From Gammaproteobacteria bacterium (GTDB lineage Bacteria > Pseudomonadota > Gammaproteobacteria > Steroidobacterales > Woeseiaceae), in assembly GCA_029884165.1 (NCBI GenBank), contig JAOUIH010000019.1, forward strand, positions 1 to 50,698: a DNA stretch of 50,698 nucleotides, in the 5' to 3' direction. Positions 42,728-50,698 of this stretch are shown here, in pieces (positions within the stretch are counted from its first letter, which is position 1; the number at the start of each line of letters is the position of its first letter). Position numbers and translations under genes: made by a program. The notes beneath the pieces are model-generated. The model ran no database searches. It had not been told where the DNA came from and was given only the letters and a program-made list of their open reading frames with translations.

Positions 42728-44164
42728 ATGGGAAACGAGATCGCTGCAGATACTGGCCGACCGGAACTTGCGCCGAGGGAGTACATGGAGAATTTCGGCG
42801 AGTTCATCGGTGTCGGCCCGAACGGCAATCTCTGGGTCGACGGGTGCGACGTCGCCGAACTCGCGGAGCGCTTCGGAACGCCGCTGTTCATCATCAGCGA
42901 AAACCAGTTCCGTTATACATATCGCCAATTCCGCGACGCCTTCCGCAAGCATTATCCCGGGGAGTCGGAGATCTTGTTCGCCAACAAGTCCAACAATGGG
43001 CTCGCATACCGCCACATCATGAACCAGGAGGGTGCTGGCGGTGATTGCTTCGGCGTTAACGAGATGTACCTGTCGCTGCTGGCGGGCACGAACCCGCAAA
43101 CACTGGTTCTGAACGGCTCGAACAAGCAGGACGAGGAACTGGAAATGGCCGTTGCTAATGGCGTCTGCATCAATATCGATGCGATGGACGAACTCGATCG
43201 TATCGATGCCGTGTGCAGACGCCAGGGCCGGGAGGTGTCGATCGGCATTCGGCTAAAGCTTGATCTCGAGCCACTCGCTGAGCGCAGCGGCGTAGCCATG
43301 CACGGCCCCGGCACGCTGAAGGAGCAAAGCGATAGTACGAAGTGGGGGATGACGAGAGAGCAGACCGTTGAGATAGTCCGAAAAGCGCAGAAGATGCCGC
43401 ACATACACCTCAAGGAGACCCATTTCCACCTGAGTCGGATGTCCAACGTTGCAATGGATTTCGCAATCATGGCCAGAGAGATGATCACCTGGTCTGGATA
43501 CATACGGGACGAGACGGGCTGGACCCCTCCCTGTATCGACATTGGGGGCGGCTGGACTTTCGGGAAATGGTATGGGACGGGGCCGCGCACGCAATTAGAC
43601 GACGATAGTGCGCCTACAGCGGACGACTATGCACGTCTGTGCACTCAGGAGATCAAGGCAGAGGCGGGTCGGTTGGGACTGCCGCTGCCCAAGCTGCGAC
43701 TCGAACCCGGGCGATCCCTGTCCGGACCGTCCGGCGTCGCCGTGGGGACCGTAGGTGCGGTCAAGCAGGGCGCTCGCAAGAAATGGGTGAACCTGGATCT
43801 TTCGACCAACCACTTGTCCTGGTCAGCCGCGCTCGATTGGTATTACCACCCGGTTCCGGTCCGTGATGCCCGAGCGAACCGAAGTGAAACGGTGGATCTG
43901 GTCGGCCCGCTATGCAACTCCGACGAACTCGGCCCACACGTCCGTATGCCCGGGCTCAAGCGCGGAGACCTCGTTGCCTTCCTGGATACAGGCGGCTATA
44001 CGGAGCCCTGCGCGGCGCGCTATAACGCGCAATTGCTGCCGGCCTCCGTGCTCGTTAGCGGGACCTCTGCCGAAGTCACCACGGTGCGGGAGCAGCTGCA
44101 GGATATCGCCGGGCGCTTCAGGGTGCCTCCCCGCTTGCTAGCAGCGTCTTTCGCGCGGCGCTGA
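42728..44164 (+). CDS. LysA-like PLP decarboxylase (alanine-racemase-fold, divergent)
   Basis: A 478-residue protein of the diaminopimelate/ornithine decarboxylase fold-type III family. The start ATG 42728 has AAAGGAGA about 6 bases upstream. The Schiff-base Lys87 lies in LFANKSNN, the glycine loop is IDIGGGWTFG, and the active-site cysteine segment of the second domain is PLCNSDELG. The usual HxHIGS segment is HFHLSR, so the pocket is altered compared with true LysA. The N-terminal 40 residues are an extension. A carboxy-lyase or racemase acting on an uncommon amino acid is likely; the substrate is not readable. Second gene of the operon starting at 41751. Confidence 0.87.
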   Translation: MGNEIAADTGRPELAPREYMENFGEFIGVGPNGNLWVDGCDVAELAERFGTPLFIISENQFRYTYRQFRDAFRKHYPGESEILFANKSNNGLAYRHIMNQEGAGGDCFGVNEMYLSLLAGTNPQTLVLNGSNKQDEELEMAVANGVCINIDAMDELDRIDAVCRRQGREVSIGIRLKLDLEPLAERSGVAMHGPGTLKEQSDSTKWGMTREQTVEIVRKAQKMPHIHLKETHFHLSRMSNVAMDFAIMAREMITWSGYIRDETGWTPPCIDIGGGWTFGKWYGTGPRTQLDDDSAPTADDYARLCTQEIKAEAGRLGLPLPKLRLEPGRSLSGPSGVAVGTVGAVKQGARKKWVNLDLSTNHLSWSAALDWYYHPVPVRDARANRSETVDLVGPLCNSDELGPHVRMPGLKRGDLVAFLDTGGYTEPCAARYNAQLLPASVLVSGTSAEVTTVREQLQDIAGRFRVPPRLLAASFARR

Positions 44165-44202
44165 CCCGCCGATTGCCAAACCCGTCATCCGGAGATACTC
44201 CT

Positions 44203-44985
44203 ATGGACCTCGGCTTAACAGGAAAGCAGGCAATCGTCACCGCCGCCAGCAAGGGCCTCGGCCGGGCCTGCGCCCAGTCGCTGGCCGAGGCCGGTGTGGC
44301 GGTGACGATCATGGCCAGGACCGGCGACGCACTCGAACAGGCAGCCGCGGAAATCGCCGCGGCAACCGGGGTCCCGGTGCAGCCGGTGGTCGGAGACTTC
44401 AACGAGGCTGGTGCCCGGGCCAGGCTGCTCAAGGCCTGCCCGGCGCCCGATATCGTCGTCAATAACCCGGGGGTCCGGCAGGTGCCGACCAATTACCGGG
44501 ACATCGACCACGCTGCGTGGCTGCAGTGGCTCAACGTGCATTTCCTCTCGTCGGTAGAGATGATTCAGGCCGTTGCCCCCGGCATGTGCGAGCGGGGCTT
44601 TGGCCGGATAGTCAACATGTCCGTCAGTTTCATCAAGTTCCCGCAGTCTGGTTTTGCTCACTCGCACGCCGCCCGGCTCGCGCTGTCCGGTGCGGTGGCG
44701 GCGATGGTGCGGGACCTGATTCCGTACAACGTTACAATCAACACCGTATGCCCGGGTTTGTTTGATACCGACGCGCTGCACACGAATCTGCATGGGCACG
44801 CGGCACGCGGCAACACGACGTACGAGGCGATCGTCGCCGATCGCAAGAGGAATTGTCCCGCAGGGCGCTTTGCCGCTCCGAGGGAGTGCGGCGACCTCGT
44901 TGCATTTCTTTGCAGCGCACAGGCGGGATTTATGACCGGCCAGAATATCGTCAATGATGGCGGCGTGTACCAGGGACTATTCTGA
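44203..44985 (+). CDS. SDR-superfamily protein lacking the YxxxK catalytic pair (BKR_3-like)
   Basis: A 260-residue SDR-fold protein. ATG 44203 has GGAG 8 bases upstream. The cofactor loop TAASKGLGRA and NNPG segment are recognisable and Ser is present in NMSVSFIKF, but the canonical Tyr and Lys are Ser154 and Arg158 (SHAAR). I recall an SDR subgroup described as having an imperfect catalytic tetrad, which this resembles. It may still reduce a substrate by another route or may only bind cofactor. Third gene of the operon, 38 bases after the decarboxylase. Confidence 0.86.
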   Translation: MDLGLTGKQAIVTAASKGLGRACAQSLAEAGVAVTIMARTGDALEQAAAEIAAATGVPVQPVVGDFNEAGARARLLKACPAPDIVVNNPGVRQVPTNYRDIDHAAWLQWLNVHFLSSVEMIQAVAPGMCERGFGRIVNMSVSFIKFPQSGFAHSHAARLALSGAVAAMVRDLIPYNVTINTVCPGLFDTDALHTNLHGHAARGNTTYEAIVADRKRNCPAGRFAAPRECGDLVAFLCSAQAGFMTGQNIVNDGGVYQGLF

Positions 44986-45000
44986 TGAATTCGAGGACTA

Positions 45001-45765
45001 ATGCCGGTGAATTACCAAAAAAGTGAAGACCCTCAAGCTGCAAGACTCAGTGTCGAGGGGCGCGTGGCGATGGTCTCCGGCGCTTCCCGCGGCATCGGTC
45101 TCGCCATCGCGCGACAGCTGTTAGCCGACGGCTACCGCGTATCCATAGGTGTGCGAGACGTAGCCTCGACCCGGGAGGTGTACAGCGATGTATCGAACGC
45201 GCACCTGCTGGTCGCAGAATTCGATGCATGCGATCCCGGTTCGGCTGCAGCCTGGGTCGGTTCGACCCTCGATCGGTTTGGTCGCATACACGCGCTGGTG
45301 AACAACGCAGGAATCTGGCGGAAGGTCGGGTTCGACAGTGGTGACGAGGCGGATCTCGATGAGCTTTGGGAAGTGAACGCCAAAGCGCCGTTTCGACTGA
45401 CGCGGTTGGTACTTCCACACCTTCGGGCCTGCGGGACCGGGCGGATAGTCAATATCGCCTCCACCGACGGGGTCCGCTTTCGCGACTTGAGCTGCTCGGT
45501 CGGATATACGATGAGCAAGCACGCACTCGTGGCGCTAAGCCATGCCAGCCGGCACGCGGGCTACGACGACGGAGTACGCGTGACGGCACTGTGTCCGGGT
45601 GCCGTCGCAACCGAGATGGTAGCGGGACTCCCCGGCGTAACACCTCTGGCGCGGCAGTTGCCGCCGGCGACCGTCGCCCAGGTGGTGGCCATGCTGCTGG
45701 CCCTGCCGAACAATGCGTCCGTGGCCTGGATGCCACTTAATACGCGCCTCGAATCGACGCTCTGA
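45001..45765 (+). CDS. SDR family NAD(P)-dependent oxidoreductase, copy 3
   Basis: A 254-residue classical SDR with SGASRGIG, NNAGIW, Ser in NIASTDG and Tyr and Lys in YTMSK. ATG 45001 lies 15 bases after the previous gene, with GAGGA close upstream. In contrast to its neighbour at 44203 the catalytic set is complete, so the two may form a pair with one active subunit, or act in sequence. Last gene of the plus-strand operon; it ends 14 bases before a convergent permease gene. Confidence 0.91.
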   Translation: MPVNYQKSEDPQAARLSVEGRVAMVSGASRGIGLAIARQLLADGYRVSIGVRDVASTREVYSDVSNAHLLVAEFDACDPGSAAAWVGSTLDRFGRIHALVNNAGIWRKVGFDSGDEADLDELWEVNAKAPFRLTRLVLPHLRACGTGRIVNIASTDGVRFRDLSCSVGYTMSKHALVALSHASRHAGYDDGVRVTALCPGAVATEMVAGLPGVTPLARQLPPATVAQVVAMLLALPNNASVAWMPLNTRLESTL

Positions 45766-45779
45766 GCGGCCGCTGGCCG

Positions 45780-46583
45780 TTAGCGGAGCAGTCGCCGCAG
45801 ACCCGACCATGCCAACCACACCAGCAAGACCGCGAGAGCCGACAGGGCGGTCGCGATGACTGCCACGGCTGGCACAAGCGGCGAGTAGTTTGTCGCGGTG
45901 CGGGAGAACAGCCATTCCGGTAGCGTGGTATCTGCGCCAGTGGTGTAAATCGATAGCGGCAGGTTGCTCCACGACAGCAGGAACGCGAACATCGCCCCGG
46001 ATACGATCCCTGGAGCGAGCACCGGTAGCGTGATCTCCCGGAATACCTGCATGCGGCTTGCGCCAAGATCGTACGCGGCTTCCTCCTGTTGTACGTCGTA
46101 GCCGTACAGCCGGATCGAGATCACCAGGGTTACGATCGGCGTGATCCATACCAGGTGAGTGAAAGCCGAAGTGCGCCAGTCAGGTGTCAGCCCCGCGGCA
46201 TTCAGTGCCAGTAGCAAAGCCAGCCCGAGCACGGGTTGGGGGAAGAAGATCGGCAACAGCAGCAATCGTTGGTACCAGCGCCTGCCGCGCCACTCGTAAC
46301 GGGCGAACGCCAGCGCCCCCGCGGTGGCGATCACCACGGACGCGAGAGTGACCACCAGGGCGATCTTGAAGGACGTCAGGTGCAGGCCGGCCGTGGTGTA
46401 ATCCGCCAGGGCATCGCTGTAGGCCGACGTCGTCCAGACCCGGTGCGGAAACTGCATGTAGCGCGTGTTGGAGAGTGACGCAAGCAGCACGGACACGATC
46501 GGCAGGTAGAGCAGCACCAGCACGGTACCGAGCCACGCATCCTGCAGCCGCCGCCAGGCGGATTGTCGCGGTGCCTCGATCAT
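45780..46583 (-). CDS. Spermidine/putrescine-type ABC transporter permease (PotC-like)
   Basis: A 267-residue inner-membrane permease with about six hydrophobic segments and the EAA loop EEAAYDLGASRMQVFREITLP. ATG 46583 overlaps the stop of the PotB-like gene (ATGA); the much longer frame to 47228 in the same register is a shadow across that gene. Together with the PotB-like protein it forms the pore. The substrate may be a polyamine, an opine-like compound or another amine. Confidence 0.93.
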   Translation of the reverse strand: MIEAPRQSAWRRLQDAWLGTVLVLLYLPIVSVLLASLSNTRYMQFPHRVWTTSAYSDALADYTTAGLHLTSFKIALVVTLASVVIATAGALAFARYEWRGRRWYQRLLLLPIFFPQPVLGLALLLALNAAGLTPDWRTSAFTHLVWITPIVTLVISIRLYGYDVQQEEAAYDLGASRMQVFREITLPVLAPGIVSGAMFAFLLSWSNLPLSIYTTGADTTLPEWLFSRTATNYSPLVPAVAVIATALSALAVLLVWLAWSGLRRLLR

Positions 46584-47428
46584 CGATGGATCAGCCGGTC
46601 GATATCGACCCGGCGCAGGAATGGGAACACGACGATGGCGGTCAGCGCGATAACCAGCATTGTCAGGCCTGCGCCCAGCGGCCAGTCCTGAGCATAGTTG
46701 AAACGTTGTTCTATGGCACGGGTAATGACCGTGACCGCCTGGCCGCCGAGGATGGACATCTCTGCGTACGCGCCCAGCGAGAGCACGAAGCAGAACAGGG
46801 CCCCGGTCAGCGCGCCGGGTGCCGCCAGTGGAAGCTCGATTTCCCGGAACACCTGCCATCCCGACGCACCGAGGTCCCTGGCCGCCTCGACCTGGTCGTT
46901 CGGCAGTAGCGAGAAGCCGAGCAGGGTCGGAAACAGGACGAACGGAAAGTGGATATACACGAGGCCCAGCAGCGCGGCGATTCGGGTGTTCAGTATAGTG
47001 CCGACCGAAATGCCGAACACCGCGTCCAGCGTGCCAGCGAGAATGCCGCCGCCCGGCATGAGGAACAGCGCCATACCGAACAGCCGCACACTCTCGGAAA
47101 TGAAGATCGGGAGCGCGATCGCCAATGTGACGGCCGTGGCCCGATGCCCTGCGAGACGATGCAGTGCTTTCGCGGCCGGCCAGGCCAGTAGCAGGCACAG
47201 GACGGTCGTCAATGCGGCCAGCATGCATGACCAGGCCAGGTTGCGCCAGTAGCCGTCGGTGAACGCGGTAGAGTAATTGGAAAGCGTCAGTTCGCCGGTC
47301 CAGCCGAAGGTGCGCGGCGGGAGCAGGCTAAAGGCGAAAACGATCAGGACGGGCACGAGGAAGCCCGTCGCGAGCAACAGCATCGCCGGCGCCGCTGCCA
47401 GTGGCCCTGCCCGGCGCCCGATCTTCAC
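46580..47428 (-). CDS. Spermidine/putrescine-type ABC transporter permease (PotB-like)
   Basis: A 282-residue permease with six or more hydrophobic segments and the EAA loop VEAARDLGASGWQVFREIELPL. The start is GTG 47428, the first possible codon after an in-frame stop; there is no good ribosome site, so a later start is possible. It follows the ATPase gene by 71 bases and overlaps the PotC-like gene. Confidence 0.92.
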   Translation of the reverse strand: MKIGRRAGPLAAAPAMLLLATGFLVPVLIVFAFSLLPPRTFGWTGELTLSNYSTAFTDGYWRNLAWSCMLAALTTVLCLLLAWPAAKALHRLAGHRATAVTLAIALPIFISESVRLFGMALFLMPGGGILAGTLDAVFGISVGTILNTRIAALLGLVYIHFPFVLFPTLLGFSLLPNDQVEAARDLGASGWQVFREIELPLAAPGALTGALFCFVLSLGAYAEMSILGGQAVTVITRAIEQRFNYAQDWPLGAGLTMLVIALTAIVVFPFLRRVDIDRLIHR

Positions 47429-47499
47429 CCCGTTGCCTCACGGCGCAGCCAGCCGTACCGCCGCAGCGTTCCTCGTCGGTTTGCCACGCTCATCGCCGG

Positions 47500-48549
47500 T
47501 CAGTCCTCGGTCAGGGTCGCATCCGCGAGGTCGAAACCCCACCGGGCGGTGATCCCCGGCGTGACGCCTGTTGCAGCCGGGATCGGGATCTCGGCGACCA
47601 GCGACGCGTCGCCCGCCCGAAGGTGGTACTGCAAACGCGAGCCGAGCATGTACTCGCTTTCGACAATGGCTTCGAAGCGCACGTCGGCGGCGTCCTGTCC
47701 GTCCAGTCTCCGGAGATGCTCGGGCCGAAGTACCAGGTAGCCGTGACGTCCGATGGCGGAGACGTCGGCTTCCGGCGACGCAATCCGGCCCTCGCGGATC
47801 TCGAAGACATTGACCTCGCCCATGAACTGGGCGACGAACCGAGACCCGGGACGAGAATAGATATCTCGCGGCGTGCCTGTCTGTACGATGTTCCCATCCC
47901 GCATGATCGAAATACGGTCAGACATTACCATGGCTTCCTCGAGGCTGTGCGTGATGTACACGAACGTCTTGCCGGTGCGCCGGTGCAGATCCTTCATCTC
48001 CACTTCGAGTATCTTGCGCAAGCGGTAGTCGATGGCCGACAGGGGCTCGTCGAAGAACAGGATGGTCGGGTCGGATGCGAGCGCCCGAGCGAGCGCAACC
48101 CGCTGTTGTTCACCGCCTGAGCATTGGTGAATACGGCGGTTGTAGTAACTGTCGGGCAGTCGCACGATCCTCATCATCTCGAGTGCATGCCGGCGTCTCT
48201 CGCCGGGAGGCACACCGCGCATCTTTTGCGCGAACTCGATATTCTCACCCACGCTACGATGGCGGAACAGGGCCAGAGATTGGAACACCATGCAGGTAGG
48301 CCGGCGATTCGCCGGGACATGCGTGATGTCCTCGTCGCGCAGCCATACGGAACCGGTCGTGGGTGCCTCTAGGCCGCCCAGCATTCGTATTAGTGTCGAC
48401 TTGCCGCTCCCGGATGGGCCGACGATCGTGAAGAACTCGCCATCGCGGATTTCGAGCGTCAGCTCGCGAACGGCTTCCACCTGGCCGTAACGCTTGGTGA
48501 CATTGCGCGTCGAAAGGATGATATCGCCGGACCGGTCGCTCCGTGCCAC
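47500..48549 (-). CDS. Spermidine/putrescine-type ABC transporter ATP-binding protein (PotA-like)
   Basis: A 349-residue ABC ATPase with Walker A GPSGSGKST, a slightly unusual signature CSGGEQQR (Cys for Leu), Walker B ILFFDEP and a C-terminal TOBE domain after residue 260 that closes the PotA/MalK-type architecture. It lies 3 bases after the binding-protein gene and is followed by the permeases. It powers the second importer of the window. Confidence 0.95.
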   Translation of the reverse strand: MARSDRSGDIILSTRNVTKRYGQVEAVRELTLEIRDGEFFTIVGPSGSGKSTLIRMLGGLEAPTTGSVWLRDEDITHVPANRRPTCMVFQSLALFRHRSVGENIEFAQKMRGVPPGERRRHALEMMRIVRLPDSYYNRRIHQCSGGEQQRVALARALASDPTILFFDEPLSAIDYRLRKILEVEMKDLHRRTGKTFVYITHSLEEAMVMSDRISIMRDGNIVQTGTPRDIYSRPGSRFVAQFMGEVNVFEIREGRIASPEADVSAIGRHGYLVLRPEHLRRLDGQDAADVRFEAIVESEYMLGSRLQYHLRAGDASLVAEIPIPAATGVTPGITARWGFDLADATLTED

Positions 48550-48552
48550 GGC

Positions 48553-49755
48553 TCAGCCCCGGATGCGCACGGCGGCCGCGTAGATGTCGTACAGGCGCTC
48601 GTAACCGGGAACTACGTCGTACTCTACCGCATTGGCAATGCGTTCCTCGAACTCGTCCCACTGCAACGCGACGAGTTGTTCTTGAGAAAACCTGGCCAGG
48701 ACCTCGGGCTGTGCCATTTGGCTAACGGGCTGCAGGTTGCCGTTGCCGTTGGCTATGACATAGGCCGGCTCCGGTTCCGTGATCCATTCGAGGAAATCCA
48801 GCGTCTCGGGGTGCGGCTCGGGGTTTGCCACGGCTGAGTTGAGTTCTATCCAGTTGATGCTGCCCTTGCCGTTGGCCGGTCCTCTGCTCGGACTCACAGC
48901 GTACAAGTTGTCGATGCCCTCGAGTCGTGCCGAGGTAATCGAGTATGTGCCGCCGGTGAAGTATGCGTCGATCTCCCCGTTGATGATGGCGAGATTCAGC
49001 TGCGCAAAGTCAGTGGTTATCATCTTCGCATTGCCGACCCATAGCCGAGCGGTACGCTCGAACGCAGCGAAATCTTCCTCTGTCTTGGCAGAAAAAGGGT
49101 GTATGCCGGCCCCCATGCAGATATCCATGACATTCCAGTCCTCGTAAGCGAGGATGCCATACCGATTCGCCAGATCCGGGTTATTGAATAGGTCCCAGCC
49201 CTCGTCCCTGGCAATGCGTGGCGAGAACACGTCGGTATTGACCACGAAGTCGAAGGTTTCGAAACGCTGCACCACGCCGAGAAGGTGGTGGCCGTCTTCG
49301 CTCATCGCCCAGTGGTAGGGTGGTGCAAACTTGTCGAACATCTCCCGGTACAGCGGTTCGAAGCGATCACGCGGCAGGTCCCGGATGAGCCCTTGCGGCC
49401 AGAGTTGCTTGCGGGCCCAGGGGTTGTTGAGATTGATGAAGTCCCAGACACCGGTTTCGCCTGCCCTGAGCCGGTTCACCGAGGTCGGGTCGGAGACGTG
49501 GATCTCGTAACGGATGTCGCCGCCCGTGGCGTCACGCCATAGTGCCAGTAGGTGGGGATCGGCATAGGCGTCCCAGGTGAGCAGGGACAACGGTCGCCGA
49601 CGGTCTTCCGGTGCGCCGCAGCCGAACAAGGAAATCCCAATGGCGCTGCCGCCGGCAGCCAGCATCTCGCGTCGCGACACCAGTCGCTGACGGAGATGCC
49701 CGCCTGCCAACGGATCGCGATGAGATATCGCAGCGAGTCTACTGTCATCCGTCAC
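48553..49755 (-). CDS. ABC transporter substrate-binding protein, PotD-like, Tat-exported lipoprotein
   Basis: A 400-residue extracellular solute-binding protein. The N-terminus has a twin-arginine motif (SRREML) at about residue 28, then a hydrophobic stretch ending in a lipobox LFGC, so it is predicted to be exported folded by Tat and lipid-anchored. The mature part opens LSLLTWDAYADPHLL like PotD-type proteins (LTWxxY) and has FDFVVNTDVF and AIINGEIDAYFTGG. GTG 49755 is used because the nearby ATG at 49748 is out of frame. First gene of the four-gene importer operon. The motif at 49873-49896 lies about 120 bases upstream. Confidence 0.92.
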   Translation of the reverse strand: MTDDSRLAAISHRDPLAGGHLRQRLVSRREMLAAGGSAIGISLFGCGAPEDRRRPLSLLTWDAYADPHLLALWRDATGGDIRYEIHVSDPTSVNRLRAGETGVWDFINLNNPWARKQLWPQGLIRDLPRDRFEPLYREMFDKFAPPYHWAMSEDGHHLLGVVQRFETFDFVVNTDVFSPRIARDEGWDLFNNPDLANRYGILAYEDWNVMDICMGAGIHPFSAKTEEDFAAFERTARLWVGNAKMITTDFAQLNLAIINGEIDAYFTGGTYSITSARLEGIDNLYAVSPSRGPANGKGSINWIELNSAVANPEPHPETLDFLEWITEPEPAYVIANGNGNLQPVSQMAQPEVLARFSQEQLVALQWDEFEERIANAVEYDVVPGYERLYDIYAAAVRIRG

Positions 49756-49862
49756 TGGGCGAACCCCTTGTGTGCTCGCGGCTGCTGCCTTGCGTCCTGG
49801 CCTCGATATGTTCTCGTGACATTCCCGGAGCCCCGACCACTGGCTCCGGCGCAGCCATACTG

Positions 49863-49896
49863 TACAATAAATCGCACAATAGTTCGCACCGCGCCC
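49863..49896. promoter_or_regulatory. Operator-like site and -10 between PotD-like and sorbosone-dehydrogenase-like genes (motif copy 7)
   Basis: On the plus strand CGCAC (49873-49877), GTTCG (49882-49886) and a weak CGCCC (49892-49896) keep the spacings of 4 and 5, a 12-of-15 match. A good -10 TACAAT lies at 49863-49868 for the plus-strand gene, so the site would cover its transcription start. Confidence 0.58.
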
Positions 49897-49952
49897 ACGG
49901 AAACGGGGCCGCCTGCCCGGCGCATCCGGTGCAATCCAGGGGAGACCCGACG

Positions 49953-50698
49953 ATGCTCCGCCAGACGCTGCTTACATTGGCCCTGATGACCGCCGTCGGC
50001 TTTGCTGTTTGGGCACCTCCGTCGCAGTCCGGCAGCAAAGATGCGCGATCGGTGGTCTTCCGGATCGAGTTGGTCGCCGATGGGTTGCAGATTCCCTGGG
50101 CGATGGCCTTTCTGCCCGACGGCCGGTTGCTGGTCAGCGAACGTGCGGCTGGCCGCCTGAGCCGGGTCGATCCGACTGATGGTCGTATCGAGCCGCTGCA
50201 GGGTGGTCCTGAGGATGTTTTCGTGAAAGATAATGCGGGCATGTTTGACGTGGTGCTGCATCCCCACTACGCCGAAACGGGGTGGATCTACTACGCTTAC
50301 ACGGCCGGCGACTCGGCACTAAACACAACCGTCGTCGAACGCGCACAACTGGCAGGGCTGCGGCTTACTGATCGGGAACGCCTGTTTGAGGCCAGGCCCT
50401 GGTACCACAATTCCATCGTTTACGGCTGTCGGCTGGCGTTTCGGGACGGCTACCTGTTCATCACGATGGGCGATCGCTGGGATCTTCGGCATCTGTCGCA
50501 AAGCCCAGGTTCTCACCTCGGCAAGATCATGCGGCTGCATGACGACGGCCGGGTGCCGGCTGACAATCCATTCGTGGACGTACCGGGCGCTGAGCCGGCG
50601 GTGTGGGCTCTTGGCGTCCGTAATCCACAAGGTTTGGCGGTTCATCCGGAAACCGGGTTGTTGTGGGAACATGAGCACGGGCCTCTCGGCGGCGACGA
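49953..50698 (+). CDS. Exported glucose/sorbosone dehydrogenase-like (PQQ-type beta-propeller) protein, right-truncated
   Basis: The first 248 codons of a gene that runs off the window. ATG 49953 has GGGGAG about 8 bases upstream and a signal peptide (about residues 1-24). The protein shows PWAMAFLPDGRLLVSER, GMFDVVLHPHYAETGWIYYAYT, GSHLGKIMRLHDDG and ALGVRNPQGLAVHPETG, which are the blade motifs of the GSDH family (YliI/Asd and soluble glucose dehydrogenase relatives). It probably oxidises an aldose or other alcohol in the periplasm with PQQ. The motif copy just upstream suggests control with the other units; its link to amine uptake is unclear. Confidence 0.92.
   Translation, partial: MLRQTLLTLALMTAVGFAVWAPPSQSGSKDARSVVFRIELVADGLQIPWAMAFLPDGRLLVSERAAGRLSRVDPTDGRIEPLQGGPEDVFVKDNAGMFDVVLHPHYAETGWIYYAYTAGDSALNTTVVERAQLAGLRLTDRERLFEARPWYHNSIVYGCRLAFRDGYLFITMGDRWDLRHLSQSPGSHLGKIMRLHDDGRVPADNPFVDVPGAEPAVWALGVRNPQGLAVHPETGLLWEHEHGPLGGD

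Noticed and set aside
41751-44164. Lysine biosynthesis genes dapA and lysA
   Set aside because: Active-site segments differ from LysA, no other dap genes are present, and two SDR genes complete the operon.
45780-47228. A 482-codon minus-strand frame as one long permease
   Set aside because: Only the part after ATG 46583 has permease features; the rest is an out-of-frame shadow of the PotB-like gene.
1-50698. CRISPR arrays, tRNA or rRNA genes, insertion sequences, prophage
   Set aside because: No regularly spaced repeats, no recognisable RNA-gene sequences and no transposase or phage protein among the translated frames.

Overview
The window is GC-rich, gene-dense chromosomal DNA with no rRNA, tRNA, phage, transposase or CRISPR array that I can see. 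Two large outer-membrane TonB-dependent receptors (one cut by the left edge), several exported peptidase-like proteins, Tat and Sec signal peptides and the amino-acid-catabolic gene content suggest an aerobic, peptide- and amino-acid-using Gammaproteobacterium, probably free-living. The lineage is an inference from protein style; no marker gene is present.

Region 1 (1-13.8 kb) is an exported peptide-degradation block: the C-terminal end of a TonB-dependent receptor and its terminator, two DUF885 proteins, a VPS10/sortilin-type Asp-box protein, an M24 (Xaa-Pro) peptidase, a third DUF885 protein and, on the opposite strand, a fourth. Region 2 (13.9-29.6 kb) is a set of divergent operons for uptake and breakdown of a nitrogenous compound. 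It holds a GcvPA-like/GcvPB-like pair translationally coupled to a two-subunit CoA-transferase, an AcoX-type NAD-kinase-like protein, an ene-reductase (OYE family), a DapA-type lyase, a DAO-type FAD oxidoreductase, a polar-amino-acid ABC transporter, an opine/hydroxyproline-dehydrogenase-like iron-sulfur flavoprotein, an SDR and a lambda-crystallin-type dehydrogenase. Region 3 (29.6-34.7 kb) is a second TonB receptor, paralogous to the first, with its own DUF885 partner and a strong terminator. Region 4 (34.7-40.5 kb) holds an IclR regulator, a GabD-type aldehyde dehydrogenase divergent from a GABA-transaminase-like aminotransferase, and a sixth DUF885 protein. Region 5 (40.6-50.7 kb) holds a NodB-type deacetylase, an operon of DapA-like lyase, LysA-like decarboxylase and two SDRs, a spermidine/putrescine-type ABC importer with a Tat-exported lipoprotein binding protein, and the start of a glucose/sorbosone-dehydrogenase-like gene cut by the right edge.

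The most notable hidden structure is a repeated DNA motif, CGAAC-N4-GTTCG-N5-CGAAC, which I find by eye upstream of at least seven transcription units in regions 2, 4 and 5 and not in region 1. Its 15-bp palindromic part resembles the box I remember for the IclR-family regulator PcaR, and the only regulator gene in the window is an IclR protein. I infer that these operons form one regulon. The second notable feature is the GcvPA/GcvPB-like pair, which has changed active-site loops and a CoA-transferase instead of the lipoyl partners, and so is probably not a glycine cleavage system. The third is the set of six DUF885 paralogues, none of which keeps all of the predicted metal-binding residues.
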